A stretch of 64,000 bases of DNA, taken from the NCBI GenBank assembly GCA_018894105.1, contig CM032122.1, positions 38,967,404 to 39,031,403 on the forward strand, read 5' to 3'. This DNA is from Jacaranda mimosifolia. Taxonomy: Eukaryota; Streptophyta; Magnoliopsida; Lamiales; Bignoniaceae. The notes beneath the pieces were generated by a model. The model was not told the DNA's origin. It saw only the letters and a list, made by a program, of their open reading frames with translations, and did no database searches. This document shows positions 13,806 to 27,016 of the stretch, one piece after another; position 1 is the stretch's first letter, and each line of letters starts with the position of its first letter. Made by a program: the position numbers and the translations under genes.

Positions 13806-14404
13806 TCTATACTTAATAAATTACCAATATTCAAATACATCGATGCAATTGTGGTAAATTATATACATATCTTGTGTGGTAAAAATTTTTAAATGTCTTT
13901 TTATTTTGATTATAGCTACCTTATTCTCTACATAAATTTCACGATTCTGTAAAATATCAATTTTTTTTTTCCCTATATCCATTTCACTTCAATAATCCGG
14001 CCTCTAGTACCTATGCATAGTTTTGAACATTATTTTTTTAAATAGAATGTGTAACAAGAGAAATATTCTCCTCACACGGCTACCTGTCCTATTGATGGCA
14101 TAGTAGATGTGTTTGTTTTTTGTTTTGTATGGATGTCACATATTGTACGTTGCCCCTCCCAATAATCCAAACTTAATTTTCCGTAACCATAACAATAATG
14201 TTTGTTCCAATGTGCAAGGTAGGCTCATTAATGGCAAAGGATAGCTGCCGTGCAAACATCATAATTTTTGCCAATAATACATTGACACGTGTAATGTATT
14301 TTTATCAATAAATTTTAATTTTTCTATTTATATTTTAAAATATGCTAAATTGTATTTTAAAATTAAATAAGTTATTTAAAAATAAATTAAATATTTTTAT
14401 TTAT

Positions 14405-14520
14405 TTATACATAAGCACACGAAGAGTCCGTTCAGGTTCAAACTCCTGATCTCCTATATTATGTGGGAGACTTATATCGCTGGGCCACGTGCCACTAAAC
14501 AAAAAAAAAAAAAAAAAAAA
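14405..14520 (-). repeat. tRNA-derived SINE-like fragment with A-tract
   Basis: On minus it reads GTGGCCCAGCGATATAAG (A-box-like), then CTCCCACATAATATAGGAGA and GGAGTTTGAACCTG (B-box-like). A run of about 20 A residues lies just beyond it on plus. The core resembles the fragment in peroxidase intron 1 at about 50,475. It is short and degenerate and could be another kind of repeat. Confidence 0.35.
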
Positions 14521-14825
14521 ATCAAATATTACTTTGTGTTGCGTTCAGCTAAGAAAAATTAGCAAGAGAACTCTCAAAATTTTCTTAACTTAAATCCATC
14601 ACTTTCGAAATTTATTTTTGATGTTCATACTTGCTATACAAAATTTTTGTTTACACGACGTTCACATTTATTCGATAAATTTCTTTCTAATTAAAATTAT
14701 AATTTAAAATACAATTAAATAAATGTCGAATACAATACAAAATATGACACTACAACACTTAAAAAATGAAAAATTATTTGTGTTTTTTTTTTTTTTTTTT
14801 CTCCTTTCAAACTTCAATCAAAACT

Positions 14826-14832
14826 TATAAAA
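14826..14832 (+). promoter_or_regulatory. TATA box of the NFD4-like gene
   Basis: TATAAAA lies 67 bases upstream of the ATG at 14,899, after a long T-rich tract. The spacing fits a short 5' UTR. Confidence 0.5.
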
Positions 14833-14898
14833 ACCAACAAGTTCTCGCTTAATTTAGCAGCCCTTAACTACAGAACTCTCTCTGTACCTCCCCCATCA

Positions 14899-17605
14899 AT
14901 GGCTCTCGAATGGCTGAGCCTAGTAGCCACCATATGGCTCCAATCCATCAACGGAACAAACTCCAACTTCCCAGCTTACTCCTCTGAACTCAAGAGAATC
15001 CTCTCCATATCGCAGCTCCAGCTCAACAACCTGGCTTTCGCCTCCGACGCCGGCAAACTCATGGGCTGGATTTCTGGACTCGCCGCTGCCCATTTGCCTC
15101 TCTGGCTAGTCCTCCTCATCGGCTCGTTCCTCGGCCTCTTCGGCTACGGCGTTCAGTTCCTCTTCCTCACAAACCAAATCACCTCTCTATCATACTGGCA
15201 TATTTTTTCACTCACAGTTCTAGCAGGAAACAGCATTTGCTGGATCAACACAGTCTGCTATATTCTTGCCATCCAGAATTTCCCTTTAGACCGGCAGCTT
15301 GCCATTGGTTTATCGACTAGTTACGTGGGGTTGAGTGCAAAAATCTACACAGATATAGTGAATGTTCTTGCTCCAACTTCACCTGCTAAAAGAGCCAAAC
15401 TGTTTCTTCTGTTCAATTCTGTTTTACCATTACTAGTTTGCGTTCTGGCTGCACCACTAGCCAGAGATGTTAACGTACGAAAAACAAAGAAACTGGCTAA
15501 AGGGTTCTTTACTCTGTTCATAATAACAATAGTTACTGGCTTGTTTGCTGTGGTCAGCAGTTTGGGAAGATTTCTGCTGCCTCCATTAGTTGTTCTTGTT
15601 AGCATGATTTTGTTCTTGTTGTTGCCCCTGGCGACTCCGTTGGCGGAAAAAATTAGAGAAATGCTGGAGCAGAAGTGCTTGATAAGAGTGTATGATGAGG
15701 GTTCTATGGGATGTGCTGGTTTATCAGTGGAGAAAGATGAAGAAAATAGATGGGAATTTGAAGGTGGGGTTGAAATTGGGCCAAAGTTGATGTTAAGAAA
15801 AGTGGAGTTTTGGTTGTATTTCTTCGTGTATTTCTTTGGTGCAACTCTTGGTTTGGTTTACTTGAACAACCTTGGACAGATAGCCGAATCGAGGGGGTGT
15901 TCGGGGACTTCTTCATTGGTTTCACTGTCTTCTGCGTTCGGTTTCTTCGGCCGTCTGTTGCCATCTCTCCTTGACTACTTTTTCTCTAAGTAAGTGTCCT
16001 TTTCTCCTAATTCAATGCAATTGCAATTTCATGGTGCTCGTTCGATCATATATGCTTGGTCTATATTCATGAAGTGAAAATAGGATATTAAATACGTATT
16101 AAAATAGAAGATTACGTGTTTGAATTATGAAATAAGAACTATTGAAATGAATTTTTTTCTATAAAATATTTCCACCAAGAGTATTTCATATTAAATGATG
16201 AGTAACTGTGTGGAAGTAAAACTATTATCGTTTCTCTCTCACACATCTATTTTGGCACACATAGACAAACACATTAATGAGCTTTGATTTCTATGATCCA
16301 TGCATACATTGTACTTTTGATAATGGATTTAATGCAAACCCATGGGTAGAAAGTTGTCACTTGATGAAGTTATGGAGCCATATGCTTCACCCCCTCATAC
16401 GGCAAAAGTCAAATATTTTAGCCCATTTAGGAGACTTTCTTGGACAAGACAAGTGAGTTTGCACCTTGTAAGGTTCCAACCACTTATAAGCCTGCACTTC
16501 TTTTGCTTTTCTTGTGACCACCTTGCACTCAAAATACGACCTGATTTGCGTCTATGATTTTGGACACACATACCAAAGTAGTGTGAAATAGTGAATTCTT
16601 TTATTTCAAGAAACAAAATTTTGCATCGCCTTATCAAACCACTATCTCAATAACTACCCTTAAACATCACACTAGAGAAATGAGTTTTTCAATATTCATT
16701 AGAAACAAAAAATGTAATATTAGTGATAATATAAAAAAATTTATCACTGATAACATGTTTTAAGTGGCAATAATTTTTATTTTGTCATTAATGATGATTT
16801 TTATATGATAATAATTTTTATTTTGTCACTACATGACTCAATGATAATAAAAAAAAAAAAACTAATATTTTAATTAGTCGTCATTCATAATTAGTGATAT
16901 CTCAAAATATGATGACAATTATAATTTAATATAAGGGTTTCATTATCACGAAATTGTCCTCATAGATCTGTTGCCTATGGTCAACAGTGATAACTAAAAT
17001 TGTATTATTCTTATCTCTATTTAATTTATAAAAATTATTAAAATAACAAAACAAAATCTTATATCACATAATATATAAAATTAGTAATAATTCCTACACT
17101 GTCATTTATTATATTATCACTATTTTTTTTTTTTTCTCGTAGTTATTTAATATTTCCAACATGTGATTATATCAATGTCAGAAAGAAGTATGTGGTATCT
17201 AAATCAGCGGCGATAGGAGCTATGATGGCCCCAATGTGCGGAGCTTTCTTTCTACTAATAATCAGCCGGCTGGACTTTTCACTCTATGTGAGCACAGCCA
17301 TTATAGGTATTTGCACTGGAGCAATTACATCAATTGCTGTATCTACAACCACAGAGCTGTTTGGGGCCAAGAATTTTGGAGTAAATCACAATATTTTGGT
17401 CTCAAATATACCTATAGGATCATTTCTGTTTGGGGACTTTGCAGCATTGCTCTACAAAAGAGGGACAGTTCATGGAGAGGAGAATTGCATTGGAGAGAGA
17501 TGCTATCAAACCACTTTCATGATATGGGGTGTTTTGTGTGTTTTGGGAACTTTGCTAACTTTGGTTCTTCATGCAAGAACCAAAAAGTTGTATACACTTA
17601 ATTAA
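14899..17605 (+). CDS. NUCLEAR FUSION DEFECTIVE 4-like major facilitator family membrane protein
   Basis: Two exons, 14,899-15,989 and 17,182-17,605, join in frame at a GTAAGT donor and a TCAG acceptor to give 504 aa. The N terminus (WLSLVATIWLQSINGTNSNF, then LNNLAFASDAGKLMGW) is the hallmark of the plant nodulin-like/NFD4 branch of the MFS. There are about twelve hydrophobic segments, with a charged loop near residues 250-300. The C-terminal half includes ELFGAKNFGVNHNIL and a loop with paired Cys (ENCIGERCYQTTF), which are conserved in this branch. The substrate of these carriers is not known; some members affect karyogamy or respond to nutrients. The start is the first ATG after a TATA box. 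The 1.2-kb intron is AT-rich and contains near-repeats of ATAATTTTTATTTTGTCA near 16,770 and 16,810. Confidence 0.92.
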
Positions 17606-18746
17606 TAAATAATAGATATATTACCTATTTCTTTGATTAAATGCACTTAGAGATATGAATTACTTAGCGATTTATTGGTACGCGATAATATACGGATCAT
17701 AATGGAAATAATGCGTTATGCAATTAAGGGTTATTTATTAGGGTTGGAGACGGACCAGTCTATTACAAATTTAAAAAATATTTTTAAATTATTTATTTAT
17801 TTATTTTACTTGATAATGTCATTTATTAATTGTTTCACATGCTTATCGAAATTCATGATAAATAAAGAATATAAATATTTTCATTAAATTCAAAGAAAAA
17901 GGAAATTAGAGAGAAAAAATAAGTAGTAAGTTTAAGGGGCTCCTTAACAATAAATTGCACTAGTGTACATGGTTGTTTTCTTTTATATAGTTATGTAGTA
18001 TATTAAAATTTATATTTGTGTCCTGTCATGTCTTATTCGTGTTACTATTTGTGAGCATTCTTTCTACGTGTCTTTTCAATTTTATCCATTTTACATGATA
18101 AGGATTACCTGCAAAGAGATAAGAGCCGATAATCTTTTTTTATCCCCCTCCTTTTTCTTTTTCCCTCAAAAATATAAAAATGTAAGTGTAGAAAAATAGT
18201 TGAAAATGAGCTCGAAAAATTGTAATTCAAATTTTGGTAGAGTGCAAATTGATCACACAATAGTATATTACAAGATTTTTCATTGTGGTTGAAACAAAAT
18301 TTTCGTTCAAAATACACGACAACTCTTTCTCAACGTGTCTCTTTAGACAAAAACTCCCTTTTTCCTACATGTGAATGATAATTATTTTTTGAAATATGAG
18401 ATATGAATCAAATCCGTATTTGAATTGAGATAATAATACAAGTTATTTTCTTTGAAATAAGAGATGTCCATATTTCAACAAAATTGACGATAAATTCTTT
18501 TATAATTGACTATTTGACATATGTTTCAAAAACATAGGTAATCGAATAAATAGGTCTACGATTGAATAGATCACATTGACTTTCAAAATGGAAAGATTCG
18601 CAAAGTAGGCGTAAATTCACTTATATTACGATTAAATTAATTTTCTTTGAAAAATTAATGTGTCCAAGTGTATTTTTCAAAATTTCGGGCAGACCTCAAA
18701 CAAGGGAAGAAGATAGAAAGAGGTGAAGAAGACAAAATTATACCTA

Positions 18747-19093
18747 GGCTTTGTTTGGTTATGTTTTCTCGAAATAATATTATTTTGACAAAATATAACC
18801 AAATATATCTCAATTTTACCTTCAAAATGCGTATTCTCTAATATATACATACATATATTGTATATATACATTATATATATATTTTATTATTTTAATATTA
18901 AAATAATCACTAAATTTCATTTCCATCCAAAAAATTCAACAAAAAAATATTAATTTAATTGTTACAATAAAAAATATCTTCCCCAAAACATAAACAAATA
19001 TACCAAAAAAATAACTTTCACATTTTTCAATAATTCTTTCTTCAAAAAGTATATAATAAAATCAAACAAAAAAAATAACCAAATACAACCCTA
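18747..19093 (+). mobile_element. Non-autonomous repeat, family B, copy 1
   Basis: The left tip reads GGCTTTGTTTGGTTATGTTT; the right tip, inverted, reads GGTTGTATTTGGTTATTTTT, giving imperfect terminal inverted repeats. CTA occurs directly outside both tips. Related copies lie at about 42,430-42,845 (same strand) and 62,465-63,300 (inverted). The shared interior includes a TATATACATACATAT stretch and AAAAAATTCAACAAAAAAAT. No ORF. Confidence 0.6.
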
Positions 19094-19748
19094 ATTATTG
19101 GCCGACCCTAAGGCCTAAACCGCCAACATTAGACGTTTTCGGACTCCTTGTACATAAATTTCCTTTCATTTCTCTGAATTGCTGGGGCCATAATAATGTG
19201 ACCTCAAAACAGATATTAATTGATGTTGTGACAATTACCGGTCGCCTAGACAACAGAAAACACAACGTTGTGTATACGTATTTATGATCTATACATGAAT
19301 GAGGTCAGGTTGACGTTCATGTGGCGTCATTTCTGTTTTGGGCTATTAGTACTTAAATAAATAAATAAAAAGAAAGATTCGAAAGTTGTAAACAGTTGAA
19401 TTCCCATCTGATTATTTACACTATGTTTCGTTCATGAATTTTGATGAGAAAAAAATATTAAGAAAAATATTTTTAATTGTTCGATTAGTACAGAAAATAT
19501 AAAAGAAATTTTTTTTTGAGGAATAATATAATGTATTTGAAGAAAATAATTTTTTCTCACAAAATAGTGAGAAAAATAAATTTTCTTCATGTTAAATTAC
19601 TCTACTTCATTCTCTTAGCATCTGTTTGTTTTAGTTTTTTGGAATCATTTTTATTTTTTATTGAAAATAAAAATAGAAAGCCATCAATTTTTTTTCTATT
19701 TTCACAAATATTTTCATTCTCAAAATATTCTTTCAAACAAATTTTTAC

Positions 19749-20482
19749 GGCCCATTTGGTTCATTTTCTGAAGCCATTTTTTTTCTAGTGAAAATACGTA
19801 GTAAAAAATTAGTTAGAAAAAGTGTTTTTGGAAATAAATTGTGTTTGAATATATTGTTTAAAATTATATGTTTATATAGTTGTGAAAATAAAATATATTT
19901 AGATGCCTGATGTTTTTTGTATTAAAGGAAGAAATTTTTTGAATTTTAATTGATGATTTGATGTGTAATTGTTTAAAAAAATAATATTATAATTTAAATT
20001 TGATTTTAATTTTGAATTTATAATATTTTTGTGGTGAATGTCATTTGAGAAGTATTGAGAATGTGAAAAATAGATATAAGTAATACTAGGAGTTGAAAAA
20101 TGTATAAAAATAGAGAGAGAATGTACAAAGTAATATTTTAAGAATGAAAATATATGAAAAAAATGGTGCAAAAGTTGACAATTTTTTATTTTCATTTTAA
20201 AGAGAAAATGAAAATGGAGTTTAAAAATGAAAACAAAAGGGTTTGTTACACTCTCTCTCCCTTCTCACTTTTCATTTTTTCCTACTCACATTGGTATGAT
20301 TTTTAATACAAAAATATTATATTTTTCAAATACAACTCATTTTCAATCCTATATAATTATTATATTTTAAACAAAACATCCAAAAAATATTTTATTTTCA
20401 AAAACACTTTTATAACTAACTTTTTACTATTTTTTTTTCACCAAAAAGTAGAAATACCTTTAGAAAACAAATGTAAACGGCC
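19749..20482. mobile_element. GGCC-tipped MITE-like element
   Basis: The left end GGCCCATTTGGTTCATTTTC is matched in inverted form by the right end, which ends GTAAACGGCC (inverse GGCCGTTTACATTTGTTTTC). The body is AT-rich and non-coding. An inner stretch near 20,165-20,235 resembles family C tips, so it may be composite or nested. Confidence 0.5.
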
Positions 20483-20887
20483 TATTACACTTTCATCACT
20501 CTTCTTTTTCTTATTCATTTCTTTATTGTTTTCTTTAAAAACCAACAAATTTAAGATTGTATATATATATATATATATATTTTTTTTTTTTTTCTTTTCC
20601 TTTCCCTAATATTTTCTCTTCCTTATCAAAATTTTTAAACCATAGTGTTAAGGTTAATTTTTCGTTTATGTAAAAGATAGAACAATGAATTTAGGACAGA
20701 GTGTCTGCACAATACAAACCCAAAATTAGCACTTTCTCTTGAGCAGGTTAAAATCCTTCCGGAAATATCTAAGAATAATCACCATATGAGAAACATCAAC
20801 ATAATCAAGAAAAATTTATCCAAAGACCATCTTCCGTACGTTAATATATTCAACCACAATGTTCCAATAAACTCACAAAAGGCATAC

Positions 20888-21550
20888 CTTTTAGAATAGT
20901 TGTACAAGTAGACAACCTTCTGGGCATCAAAAACTTCACATCAGTATCATCAAATGCAGCATATTTTTCTACGGGCACGTTGCGGAGCTTGGAAAGACTC
21001 GGTGCTGTATAGATGAAGTTATCAATTGGGATCCTTTAAGCGCATAAAGCAGGATAATATAGCGGAACGAAGAGTTAGAGGTAAGAAAGAGTTGAGGAAC
21101 ACTTACAATATATTTCTGTTTATACATTACAGCCTTCTGCCTCCATTCAATAGGAATTACCAGTTTTGATCAGTTGCTGCTAACTGTGATGCCGCCTCAA
21201 TTGTCTTACCTTCATGCTCCTCATTTCTGTACTTTGCAACTGTAGAAATGTACTCTTTCTCACTGAAGTATTTCTCAATCATCAATATTTGAACAACCAT
21301 TTCATACATTCTTCTGCAGTTCAGAAACATTGATATGATCAATTCATCAATTACGGAAATCAGTTCCTGGAACCACCAACTAATTGACCTGGGCCATGCC
21401 AAGAAAGAGAAAGAAGAAGCCTCTTATAAGGCCATCTGTTGCTACGCACAAGTTTCAAGCGGCCCCAGAGAAACACAGGAGAATTAGAAAAGAACACAAC
21501 TGAGATGCAAACAGTACCTTGCTGACCATGCCACAAGTAGTAACGTATTG
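20888..21550 (-). pseudogene. Exon-like fragments downstream of the pseudouridine synthase, possibly an FtsH-like C-terminal remnant
   Basis: Three open blocks with good splice signals lie on minus at 21,518-21,550, 21,210-21,366 and 20,888-21,004, joining in frame. The first gives QYVTTCGMVSK; the second includes RRMYEMVVQILMIEKYFSEK; the third begins APSLSKLRNVPVEKYAAFDD. The order (a TxxGM motif, then a helical stretch with a Glu-Lys run) loosely recalls the C-terminal region of FtsH/FtsHi proteins, but I cannot confirm this. No start, AAA+ core or metal site is present nearby. The reading frame loses plausibility at the end of the third block. These could instead be alternative 3' exons of the upstream synthase gene. 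Confidence 0.3.
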
Positions 21551-21798
21551 CTGCACAAAAAGGACAAACATATATAAAGAATCAGAAATACACAATTAGC
21601 TAACCACAATGGAACTCACAATCCAGCATCTTTCATTTGGTAACTCGCCTTGGGAGATGAACAAGAAATAATTGATACCCTCAATTCCCAAGTGCATTTA
21701 TTGAAAGGAAAACTGGGTAACAAATAAGCATGTTCACAGAAGGTGGAATTGGATGTAAGTTGCAAATTTCATAGAACAATTTGACATACCTTTGACAA

Positions 21799-23961
21799 TT
21801 ATATTTCCTTTTTTCTAGTCTCGAACTCCTCTTTCCACAACTTCCAAGCAATTCTGACTTCCTTTAATTGGGATTCAGGGATACTAGTATTTGCATCCAA
21901 TATTTCTACCCAGTCCTTCCAAGGGGACTTTAAAGGGTCTAGAAACTTAGACAACTGACGCAACATCACGGAGTAATAGAAATCATCAACCAACTTGAGG
22001 ATTTCTTCTGATTCAACCAATGTCAACAGTTCTGGCCTTGTTACATTGCCAGGTCGTTTTCTGATAACAAAATTGTTGCCCCTTAAAATCAGAACTTCAG
22101 ATGGAGCAAGAGGTAAGACTATCCGGGAGAACTTGAAGAGGGATAACGTCAAAATATCTCTTGGAAGTAAATTGCGCTTTATTGCAATAGCAGTTCCTAC
22201 CATTTTGCGTATCTGGTCGTTTATTATGAAAAAAAGTTAAGCATAAGTACAATGAAGTAACCATCAGATGCTCAAAAAAACGCCACCTAGATATGCGTTT
22301 TTACTTCTACTTAGGTATTGGGTCAAGTGGGCTGCCCCAGCGCATGGGCACATGGACAGCTGGGGCAGGAGGCTGCATTGCTTTCTATCTATTCAAAAAC
22401 AGTGGAAACAGATCGTTCAAGCTCTTAAATCCTTCATCCATATAATCAAATTGAAACACACACACACAAACAAAAGCCCCTATGTTATGATACTTTTTGC
22501 AATGGTAAACAAACCTTGGCATCATGGATAAGAAACTGAGCAATAGTAATCATCATGACAAGAAAAACTTAAAATAGATATATAAGCATCAATAGAGTAA
22601 TCTTATAATGGCATTCAAGATACTCATTGTATATGTTTCCTATACTTTGTCCTAGTAGGTTCAATTCCTCTCGATCTCATTATTGAGAGTGCTTCAGGCG
22701 AACCACTTAGTTTGCATGAATTGCCCATGTTAGTAGCATCACAATTTGTACGTTAAAGACCGAATATTAATTCATTCAGACAGTAAGTGGGCCATAAAAT
22801 GAAAACACAAAAAACTTACCTGATGCAGCATGAATGACTCTCCGCAAATGGATATTTCTACGTAATTCAGACCAGACAGATGTTCCAACTTTCCACAATA
22901 ACACTGAAAAATCTTTCTGAAATGTGAAGCACTAAGTCTGTCCTTCTCATCAGGTTCATGCAGCCACCGAGCAAGCATGGGTAAAATGAGATTTGGTTCC
23001 TTCAAGTTATCTTCATTATCATCAAATACTCCAGCTGAAGATCTGTCAGAGTTGGGGAAAAGAGAATTGTTCTTCCTTTCCCCCAAATCTGTCACTAAAG
23101 ATTCATTAGCTCCATGAATATCTTCTTCATCACTTACCTCTGCCTCAGAGCCATTTTGCACATCTGATAACATTGCCCTCTTTGATACAGAACCATTTCC
23201 AGAAGAGCCTCTCTGAGAAGACTGTTTTCTGTATTTAGATCGAACTGTATAATTGTGAAACGGATGTTCTCCCTGAAACACCAATCAGTGGCACAAACTA
23301 GTTGATGAAAGTGAATTTTTATCTCTCTTCAGACAGTACAATATCCATTAAGCCATATGATGTAGATTATGTAGATCTGCATGCTAACATAACTTCCTAG
23401 ATTATAACCCATAATTATATTCACTTGTAGTAATTCCAGATTTAGATGATGAAGAAAGTGCATCTTTTGTGCCAATAGAGTGGCCTTTATTAAAAAAAAC
23501 CAAAAAAGAAAAACCCCAAAAAAGAAAAACCCCAAAAAAGAAATTATTATTTCTATGGAACTCCAGGAAAACAAAACTTACTATGAAGAAATCAATCTCT
23601 TACAGCCCCAAAGCATAAGGCAGCTACTTCTAGAATATCCAAATCTACCCATGAGCAGAAAACCAAACATCTAAAAGTTTGAGAGGCTCCTCTAAGCATT
23701 AAATATACCTCAAAACTGTTCAATATATCATTGAAATCTGATAGATGATGATCAACTTCACTGGCTGTAAAATTCTCTTTTACTCCAATAACTTCAGCAG
23801 GAAGAAGATATGAATATTTGCGGATGCTACACTCCTTTCGGGCGTCAAAACTCCTGAAAATAAGGTAAGCAAACATTAAATAATTAGAAAATGGGAATGG
23901 AAACAAGAAAAAGCACATGGAACCCTCCGATTTATGCATAACGAGATGCAACAGCAGTTGC

Positions 23962-24006
<45 letters not shown>

Positions 24007-25353
24007 AAAAAGTAGCCATCACCGTAGAGAAGGCTGAGAAGGCTCTACCTTTGTGAAGGTAAGATGCTGAAAACTCTTATGTTTTCGGGGAGATGAGAAT
24101 TAATAGAACTAGCAAGATCAAAGCCATTTGGATCATTGTCCCAAGCAAATTTTGGGATCTCCAATTTCAAAGATATCATGGTCGCCAGTGAATGAACCTG
24201 AATGCAAGACAAATTATGGAGTATGATGGACAGAGTTGCATAGAAGCACATGTGCCAGAAACCTATTTAGAAGAACAATATACAATAGCGACTATGTAGC
24301 CTACCCCTTTATCAGTTCGGCTACTTCTCGCCCATCCAATCTTGTTCAAATCTCCAAAATTACTGTCCCTAATTCCACCAGCTTTAAAAATAGCTTTCTC
24401 TAATTCACCTTCAATGGCTGAAAAACAAAATTACAGTGCTTTAGCAAAATCTTGTTTAACTTCAATACAGTCAATCAAAAGGCAGAACAAATAGATTAAA
24501 ATCAAATTAAGCTCTATTTACTGAACATTTCTAGCAAAAGAGTTATAGCAATCAAAAAGCAGTTTTATATTGAGGCCACCAAGCAAAAGAAGATAATGGT
24601 TTGCTGGCAACAAATAGGGAGCAGGCAGAGAAACCAATATTCTGGCAGTGCTTAAACAAACAACCCCATATAATCCATGTTGGCAAAGTGAAAACTTAAC
24701 TATGTTCTACATCTTTTGCAATATTGGAAGAGACAAAATGCAATAGCTTTCCATAGAAGAAAATGGTAGTATATTCTTTACTTAAATCTTTAATCCAAGT
24801 TACTAAACGGAAATGAAAATTGCATCATTAAATTCTCATTCTTAGGTTCCTTTCTGAACCAATAAACGACCTCTGGAACAACAAAAGATGCTTCCCGCAA
24901 TTTAATTTAGGGGGAAAAAACAGAGAAATGACAGAAAAGCAAAGAAATTAAGAAATCTCACTGGATAATGCATGTTCATCTCTCTGAATTTGCAAACCTG
25001 CAACGACATTAGGACAAAACCCATCAGGGGAACAAAAGGACGAGAGAGAGAGCGCCATGGAGTTCTATAAGAATGAAGAAACAAAAAAACATGTGTAAAT
25101 GCAGAAAGAACCGACCTCGGTAATCGGAACCAACATAACCAACACGCATTACGACTTTCTTCTTGCGAAAAGGTTCCCATTTGCGGGCAGTCTCCGAAGG
25201 CGGCACCTGGGTGGCGGCGGCGGAAGAAGTGGAGAAGCGGAAGATAATTACTTTCAGAAGCTTGCCGCTGCTGGGGTTCCTGAAGCTCGGGTTAGTTGTT
25301 AATGGAGTAACCCACCACGGGGATATTGGGATTCGTAGAAAGGAAACCGCCAT
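21799..25353 (-). CDS. tRNA pseudouridine synthase, TruA/PUS1 family
   Basis: Seven exons on minus: 25116-25353, 24962-24997, 24305-24417, 24049-24197, 23709-23853, 22820-23272, 21799-22212. The sum is 1548 nt, or 515 aa. The enzyme isomerises uridine to pseudouridine in tRNA (and some other RNAs for PUS1). Visible signs are the domain start [15 protein letters not shown] (~70-85), the catalytic motif [10 protein letters not shown] with Asp ~127, [18 protein letters not shown], and the conserved FMLHQIRKMVG (~374-384). An inserted Ser/Asp/Glu-rich, likely disordered segment (~240-300) separates the halves of the catalytic domain, as in eukaryotic PUS1. The first ~65 residues are basic and Ser/Pro-rich and may be an organelle targeting peptide. 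The start was set at the ATG with an ATGG context; a TTG further upstream was rejected. Exon 2 is only 36 nt. Confidence 0.93.
23963..24005. repeat. (AG)n microsatellite
   Basis: About twenty AG units in the intron between exons 4 and 5 of the pseudouridine synthase, about 45 bases from the exon 4 donor. Confidence 0.95.
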
Positions 25354-27016
25354 GCTTGGTAAACCTCGGAATGGGTGTGTGTGTGCGTGCGTGCTCGCTT
25401 CCAAACACCACAGCGTTGTTTGATTTGATCAGCTAATTCTTCCTCTCAGATATCGTGTTTGAAGGTCGTCACGCTTTTTAGAGTTCGTTTCGATGAACAC
25501 GCTCTGTTGGGCTTTTAATAGCGTTCGCCAATTTAAAGAACTGCAAAATATTTTTTGAAATTTTTATAGGTATAATAATGTTCAAAGAAAGTACAGACAG
25601 ACCCCCCTTGGATTTTAAAACTAAATCAGTCGTTATTAAATTAATAAAATTTACTGACATCAACACTTAAAAAATATTTAAATATTCAATTTTATCATTA
25701 AATTGATTAAACTCGAATGTTGATGAGACAAAATATTGAATATATGACTATTAATATTTTAAAATTTTATGATAAAATAAAAATCTATTGACATTAATAT
25801 TTAAAATTATCTTATTTTGCTAAATATTATAAATTGCATTAATTGATCCTTAAGTACTATTGATACGTATGAATATTCTTTGGCTGTTTATTACTCAGTC
25901 AATAAAATGTCCTCTAAACATACATGAAGATACAATATTCGAAAATCAAAATCATCAAAATTCAAATTTATAAAATATGACAATAAATTAAATTTCAAAA
26001 TCACAAAATATATAATAAATTAGCAGGTCATAATATACTAACATTAGAAAATTTTGAAAACTTCAAATATTGTATTAAATGCTGATCACCAAGTGATAAT
26101 GGACAGAAATAAAGTTCAAGTCCTTTTAAGAAATTAATGTGACGTTGAGCTTTTGCTTTCAAAATGTATTTGTATAACGTCTGAGCTCGACTTCTGCAAA
26201 TGACTACTTAAATACTTTTTCGACTTTGTACATTTATATTTATATTGATTAAATTTTTGATAGGCTTCAACTCACATAAATTTATATTGATTAAATTTTT
26301 AGTGGGCTTCAACCCACTTAAATTTGGGTGACTCTTTTGATGGGGTTCAACCCATTTAAATTTGGGTGATCATCTTAGTAGGATTAATTTGTTGGTCTCA
26401 CTATTTATTTATTTATTTTTTATTTTTTACCATCAAAGTCTTATTTTGTCATACAAGCTTTCTTTCTTTTTTTCAATAACCAAAATTTTTGAATTAACAA
26501 AAAATAATATTTAATTAAATTGAAATATTATAGTTCAATTACTATTTTTATGTATTATAATATACATATAAATAAGTAGTACATATAAGTTAAAATTAAA
26601 ATAATAGGGAGCAATTGCTCATCTACATACTGAATGATTAATCGAGTCACATCGTCTTCATGAAATGAAGGTTAAGATTTGAATACTAACCAATTAGATA
26701 TTAATTTTTTTTTTTTAAAAAGGATAATAGTCATTTACATGAAAAAAGACAAAAGAACTTTTGAATGAGCAAAAATGGCTAAGTCACGGTGAACCTGAAT
26801 TAAGAGGGTGAGGGTATAGCGTAATGGTAGTAGACAAGCCATAAACTGGAGGTTTCATTTTATCTCTTCTTCTCCGCCTACCCCAACGAGCCAGCCGCTG
26901 TTATCCTGCAGAACCCTTCAGAATTCTCACTCCCTTAAACCCTACGAGAAACCCCAATCTCCCCTTCCACCATTAGCGATTCTTATTTCTCCAAGAGATA
27001 TACAGATTTATTGGAG
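25354..27016. other. Divergent intergenic region between the pseudouridine synthase and TIC110
   Basis: The flanking genes diverge, so this 1.66 kb must hold both promoters. It is AT-rich. Three to four degenerate ~45-bp repeats built on GGGCTTCAACCCACTTAAAT lie at about 26,230-26,370, followed by CTCACTATTTATTTATTT. A similar unit (GATGGGTTTCAGCCCATT, then TTACTATTCATTTATTT) occurs near 43,110-43,200, so this is probably a dispersed repeat. No gene was recognised. Confidence 0.45.

Larger units (their letters stand above)
11689..14898. other. Divergent intergenic region between RDM4 and the NFD4-like gene
   Basis: Both flanking genes read outward. The interval is AT-rich and holds repeat remnants listed separately (a CCGGTT foldback element, a GTTTTCATTTTC-type element, a SINE-like piece). 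No coding gene was recognised; the short ORFs here are low-complexity. Confidence 0.5.
17606..20880. other. AT-rich intergenic region with transposon remnants
   Basis: No coding gene was recognised. It contains the family B element at about 18,747-19,093, the 734-bp GGCC-tipped element at 19,749-20,482, and an (AT)n/poly-T stretch near 20,560-20,595. Confidence 0.5.

Noticed and set aside
16680..17000. Possible MITE in the NFD4-like intron (repeated ATAATTTTTATTTTGTCA)
   Set aside because: No inverted tips or target duplication could be found; left as intronic AT-rich repeats.
25354..25404. In-frame extension of the pseudouridine synthase to an upstream TTG
   Set aside because: Plant nuclear genes rarely start at TTG, and the ATG at 25,353 has a good context; the extension only translates a CA/GC-rich repeat.
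26810..26860. tRNA-like A-box (GGTATAGCGTAATGGTAG) upstream of TIC110
   Set aside because: No convincing B-box, acceptor stem or terminator follows; too weak to call a tRNA or SINE.
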